8,993 nt of DNA from Gammaproteobacteria bacterium (GTDB taxonomy: Bacteria; Pseudomonadota; Gammaproteobacteria; JAJDOJ01): NCBI GenBank assembly GCA_027030565.1, contig JALVEU010000261.1, positions 1 to 8,993 on the forward strand, in the 5' to 3' direction. Positions 7,407 through 8,993 of this stretch are shown here, piece by piece. The notes beneath the pieces were generated by a model, which was not told where the DNA came from, ran no database searches, and was given only the letters and a program-made list of their open reading frames with translations. Both the position numbers and the translations under genes were made by a program. The stretch's first letter is position 1. Each line of letters begins with the position of its first letter.

Positions 7407-7500
7407 ATGCCAGAGCATGCATACACTCATTAAGCTCTCGTCAGCCCCATTTCGGGTGTCGGGGGGTCGTACATCCCCCATGTAGGCTCGTCTCTGGCAT
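7407..7500. repeat. Nested perfect 9-bp stem with internal hairpins
   Basis: Inside the larger element, ATGCCAGAG (7407-7415) is matched exactly by its reverse complement at 7492-7500. The enclosed 76 bases contain a CCC/GGG hairpin (7446-7448 with 7454-7456), and two mutually exclusive hairpins: GGGGG/CCCCC (7462-7466 with 7475-7479) and TACAT/ATGTA (7470-7474 with 7480-7484). AGCC (7443-7446) can pair with GGCT (7485-7488). As RNA on the minus strand this would fold into a branched structure just upstream of hisC. I do not recognise a known RNA family. Confidence 0.45.
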
Positions 7501-7634
7501 CCCCGCCGCTGAACCTTCCCGATATGTGCACCCACTGCACCTTCAACTTCCAAGCAAGAAGTCTGCGGTCACCCGCCGCCCCGTTGTCTCCTTGAACTTC
7601 TCTTTCTTCCACTTCGCGTCTTCGCGGTGAGCCT

Positions 7635-8732
7635 TCAAAGCACAGCCTTCGGGTAGCTGCCCAGGACCTTGACGAGCTGGGCCTCTTCGCGCAGGGCCTG
7701 GAGCGCGGCGCGCACCTCCGGGTCTTCCTGGTGGCCCTCCACGTCCAGGAAGAAGACGTATTCCCAGTTGACGCACTGGGAGGGCCTGGACTCGATGCGC
7801 GTCATACTCACGCCGTGGCGGGCCAGGGGTTCCAACAGCCGGTACAGGGAGCCGGGACGGTTCGGCGCCGAGACCAGGATGCTGGTCTTGTCGTCTCCGC
7901 TCGGAGCCACCACCGGACGCCCGACGATGAGAAATCGAGTGGTGTTGTTGGGATGGTCCTCGATATTGCGGCGCAGGACGGGGAGGCCGTATTTCTCGGC
8001 CGCCGCCTCGCCGGCGATGGCCGCGGTGCCGGACTCCGCCGCGGCGCGCCGGGCCGCCTCGGCGTTGCTCGCCACGCTGACGCGCTCGGCCTGCGGCAGG
8101 TTGCTGTCCAGCCATTCCCGGCACTGGGCGAAGGACTGCTGGTGGGAGTACACGCGCCGCACGTCCTGCAGCACGGCCTCCCGTGTCAGCAGGTGATGGT
8201 GGATGCGCAGTTCCACCTCGCCGCTGATCTTGAGTGGCGAGGACAGGAACATGTCCAGGGTGTGGGTCACCACCCCTTCGGTGGAGTTCTCCACGGGGAC
8301 CACGCCGTACTGGGCGGTGCCCGCCTCCACCTCGCGGAAGACCTCGTCGATGCTGCCCAGGGGGACGGTACGCACCGAGTGACCGAAGTGTTTGAGTGCC
8401 GCCTGCTCGGTGAAGGTACCTGGGGGCCCCAGGAAGGCGATCTGCAGGGGCCGTTCCAGAGCCAGGCAGGCCGACATGATCTCCCGAAACAGACGGGCCA
8501 CTTCCTCGTCGGGCAGGGGTCCCGGGTTGCGCTCGAGGATCCTGCGCAGGATCTGTGCCTCACGCTCGGGTCGGTAGAAGGCTGCCTCCGGGTCGTCCGC
8601 CTGCTTCACGCGCGCCACCGCCTGGGCACAACGGGCGCGCTCGCTTATGAGGGCAAGCAGCTGGGCGTCCAGCTCGTCGATCCGACGCCGGATCGACTCC
8701 AGGCTCGGGCTCGCGCCGTGTTCGCTGCTCAC
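7635..8732 (-). CDS. pheA: Bifunctional chorismate mutase / prephenate dehydratase (P-protein)
   Basis: This 365-residue cytoplasmic enzyme converts chorismate to prephenate and then to phenylpyruvate, the committed steps to phenylalanine. The AroQ mutase domain covers about 8-95, with R15, R32, K43, R57 and E58 matching the E. coli active-site residues R11, R28, K39, R51 and E52 in my hand alignment. E93 stands where E. coli has Gln88. The dehydratase domain (about 97-275) begins IAFLGPPGTFTEQAA and includes VVPVENSTEGVV and the NNTTRF motif with the catalytic Thr. The C-terminal ACT domain contains GSLYRLLEPL and the ESRP motif, so feedback control by phenylalanine is expected. The start is GTG at 8732, overlapping the serA stop as GTGA and giving the usual family N-terminus. 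Length is normal and no domain is lost. The inverted-repeat element begins 4 bp after the stop. Confidence 0.96.
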   Translation of the reverse strand: MSSEHGASPSLESIRRRIDELDAQLLALISERARCAQAVARVKQADDPEAAFYRPEREAQILRRILERNPGPLPDEEVARLFREIMSACLALERPLQIAFLGPPGTFTEQAALKHFGHSVRTVPLGSIDEVFREVEAGTAQYGVVPVENSTEGVVTHTLDMFLSSPLKISGEVELRIHHHLLTREAVLQDVRRVYSHQQSFAQCREWLDSNLPQAERVSVASNAEAARRAAAESGTAAIAGEAAAEKYGLPVLRRNIEDHPNNTTRFLIVGRPVVAPSGDDKTSILVSAPNRPGSLYRLLEPLARHGVSMTRIESRPSQCVNWEYVFFLDVEGHQEDPEVRAALQALREEAQLVKVLGSYPKAVL

Positions 8733-8993
8733 ACGCGGCGTACCCGCAGCACCCCCTCGATGGCGGCGACCCGCGTCACCACCTCGTCCGGAATGGCCTG
8801 CTCGGTGTCCAGCATGGTGTAAGCGACGCTGCCGTTGGACTCGTTGACCATGTGCACGATGTTCAGACCCGCCTGCCCCAGGTGGTGTGAGATCTGCGCC
8901 ACCATGTCCGGCACGTTGGCATTGACCACGGCGAGCCGGCCGGCGCCCTTGCGGGGCAGGCGCACCGAGGGCAGGTTCACCGAGTTGCGCACA
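8729..8993 (-). CDS. serA: D-3-phosphoglycerate dehydrogenase, C-terminal ACT domain (5' part outside window)
   Basis: Only the last 88 or so residues are present; the reading frame enters from the right edge, and the first GTG is an internal Val, not a start. The sequence VRNSVNLPSVRLPR, then RLAVVNANVPDMVAQI, AGLNIVHMVNES and AYTMLDTE, ending in GVLRVRRV, is the pattern of the ACT domain that ends SerA enzymes of the roughly 390-residue type. SerA oxidises 3-phosphoglycerate in the first step of serine synthesis; the ACT domain usually senses serine. The stop overlaps the pheA GTG by 4 nt, so the two are probably translated together. The assignment rests on the C-terminus alone; another ACT-bearing hydroxyacid dehydrogenase is possible but less likely. 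Confidence 0.88.
   Translation of the reverse strand, partial: VRNSVNLPSVRLPRKGAGRLAVVNANVPDMVAQISHHLGQAGLNIVHMVNESNGSVAYTMLDTEQAIPDEVVTRVAAIEGVLRVRRV

Larger units (their letters stand above)
7370..7630. repeat. 261-bp inverted-repeat element between pheA and hisC (MITE-like or palindromic intergenic repeat)
   Basis: The two ends, 7370-7403 and 7597-7630, are imperfect inverted repeats of 34 nt with 28 matching positions by hand alignment; the outermost 11 bases (TCACCGCGAAG) match exactly. The left arm also contains three tandem-like GCGAA(A)G units. Homology of the arms stops at the outer boundary. The element fills almost the whole 272-bp gap, ending 4 bp from the pheA stop and 7 bp from the hisC start. 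No transposase and no clear target-site duplication is seen. The CACCGCGAAG-type motif is, from memory, a kind of dispersed repeat common between proteobacterial genes. It could be a non-autonomous transposable element or a long-range RNA stem in the pheA-hisC message. The repeats are seen directly; the mobile origin is inference. Confidence 0.7.

Noticed and set aside
7430..7460. Hammerhead-ribozyme-like core words CTGACGAG and CGAAA on the minus strand
   Set aside because: CGAAA lies only a few bases before CTGACGAG, leaving no room for stems III and I in any circular permutation, and no GAAA follows the CTGACGAG strand in a usable place.
6316..7485. Plus-strand open frame of 389 codons
   Set aside because: It is antisense to hisC, which has all its catalytic motifs in the opposite strand.
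7430..7612. 60-codon minus-strand frame within the inverted-repeat element
   Set aside because: It runs through the repeat arm, has no strong ribosome site or domain, and looks like a chance frame.
7731..8822. Plus-strand open frame of 363 codons
   Set aside because: It is antisense to pheA and serA and shows no recognisable motif.

Overview
The window is very GC-rich, with tightly packed genes, short intergenic gaps and two stop/start overlaps. Gene content suggests a gammaproteobacterium, possibly of the Ectothiorhodospiraceae/Chromatiales type. The clue is the linkage of a fused chorismate mutase-prephenate dehydratase (pheA), a histidinol-phosphate-type aminotransferase (hisC) and prephenate dehydrogenase (tyrA), behind a serA-like gene. 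The taxonomic call is inference from gene order and composition only.

Right half (about 4000-8993, all on the minus strand, read from right to left). The 3' end of a SerA-type phosphoglycerate dehydrogenase overlaps pheA by a GTGA junction. A 272-bp gap follows, almost entirely filled by an imperfect inverted-repeat element. Then come hisC and tyrA, again joined by a GTGA overlap, a membrane-anchored SIMPL-domain protein, and an orphan Uma2-family PD-(D/E)XK nuclease-like gene. pheA and tyrA take prephenate to phenylpyruvate and 4-hydroxyphenylpyruvate; HisC-type aminotransferases act in histidine synthesis and can often transaminate aromatic keto acids. serA feeds serine synthesis. The aroA-cmk-rpsA genes that often follow tyrA in gammaproteobacteria are not here: SIMPL and Uma2 take that place.

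Left half (1-3982). Two lipoprotein genes diverge from a 176-bp intergenic region. The plus-strand gene (2279-3982) encodes a lipoprotein resembling DUF4185-type beta-propeller proteins and has one perfect Asp-box. The minus-strand gene (2102 down to the window edge) encodes a lipoprotein of more than 700 residues. It has no stop within the window and was worked out by translating the frame by hand. Its C-terminal part looks like a beta-sandwich region followed by the first strands of a (beta/alpha)8 barrel, as in some glycoside hydrolases. A plausible sigma70-type promoter drives it. The pair may act on, or bind, an extracellular glycan, but that is inference.

No tRNA, rRNA, CRISPR array, transposase or phage gene was seen. 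The most unusual part is the 261-bp inverted-repeat element between pheA and hisC. It carries a nested 9-bp perfect stem with competing internal hairpins and appears to supply the ribosome binding site of hisC. No clearly new multi-gene system could be demonstrated.
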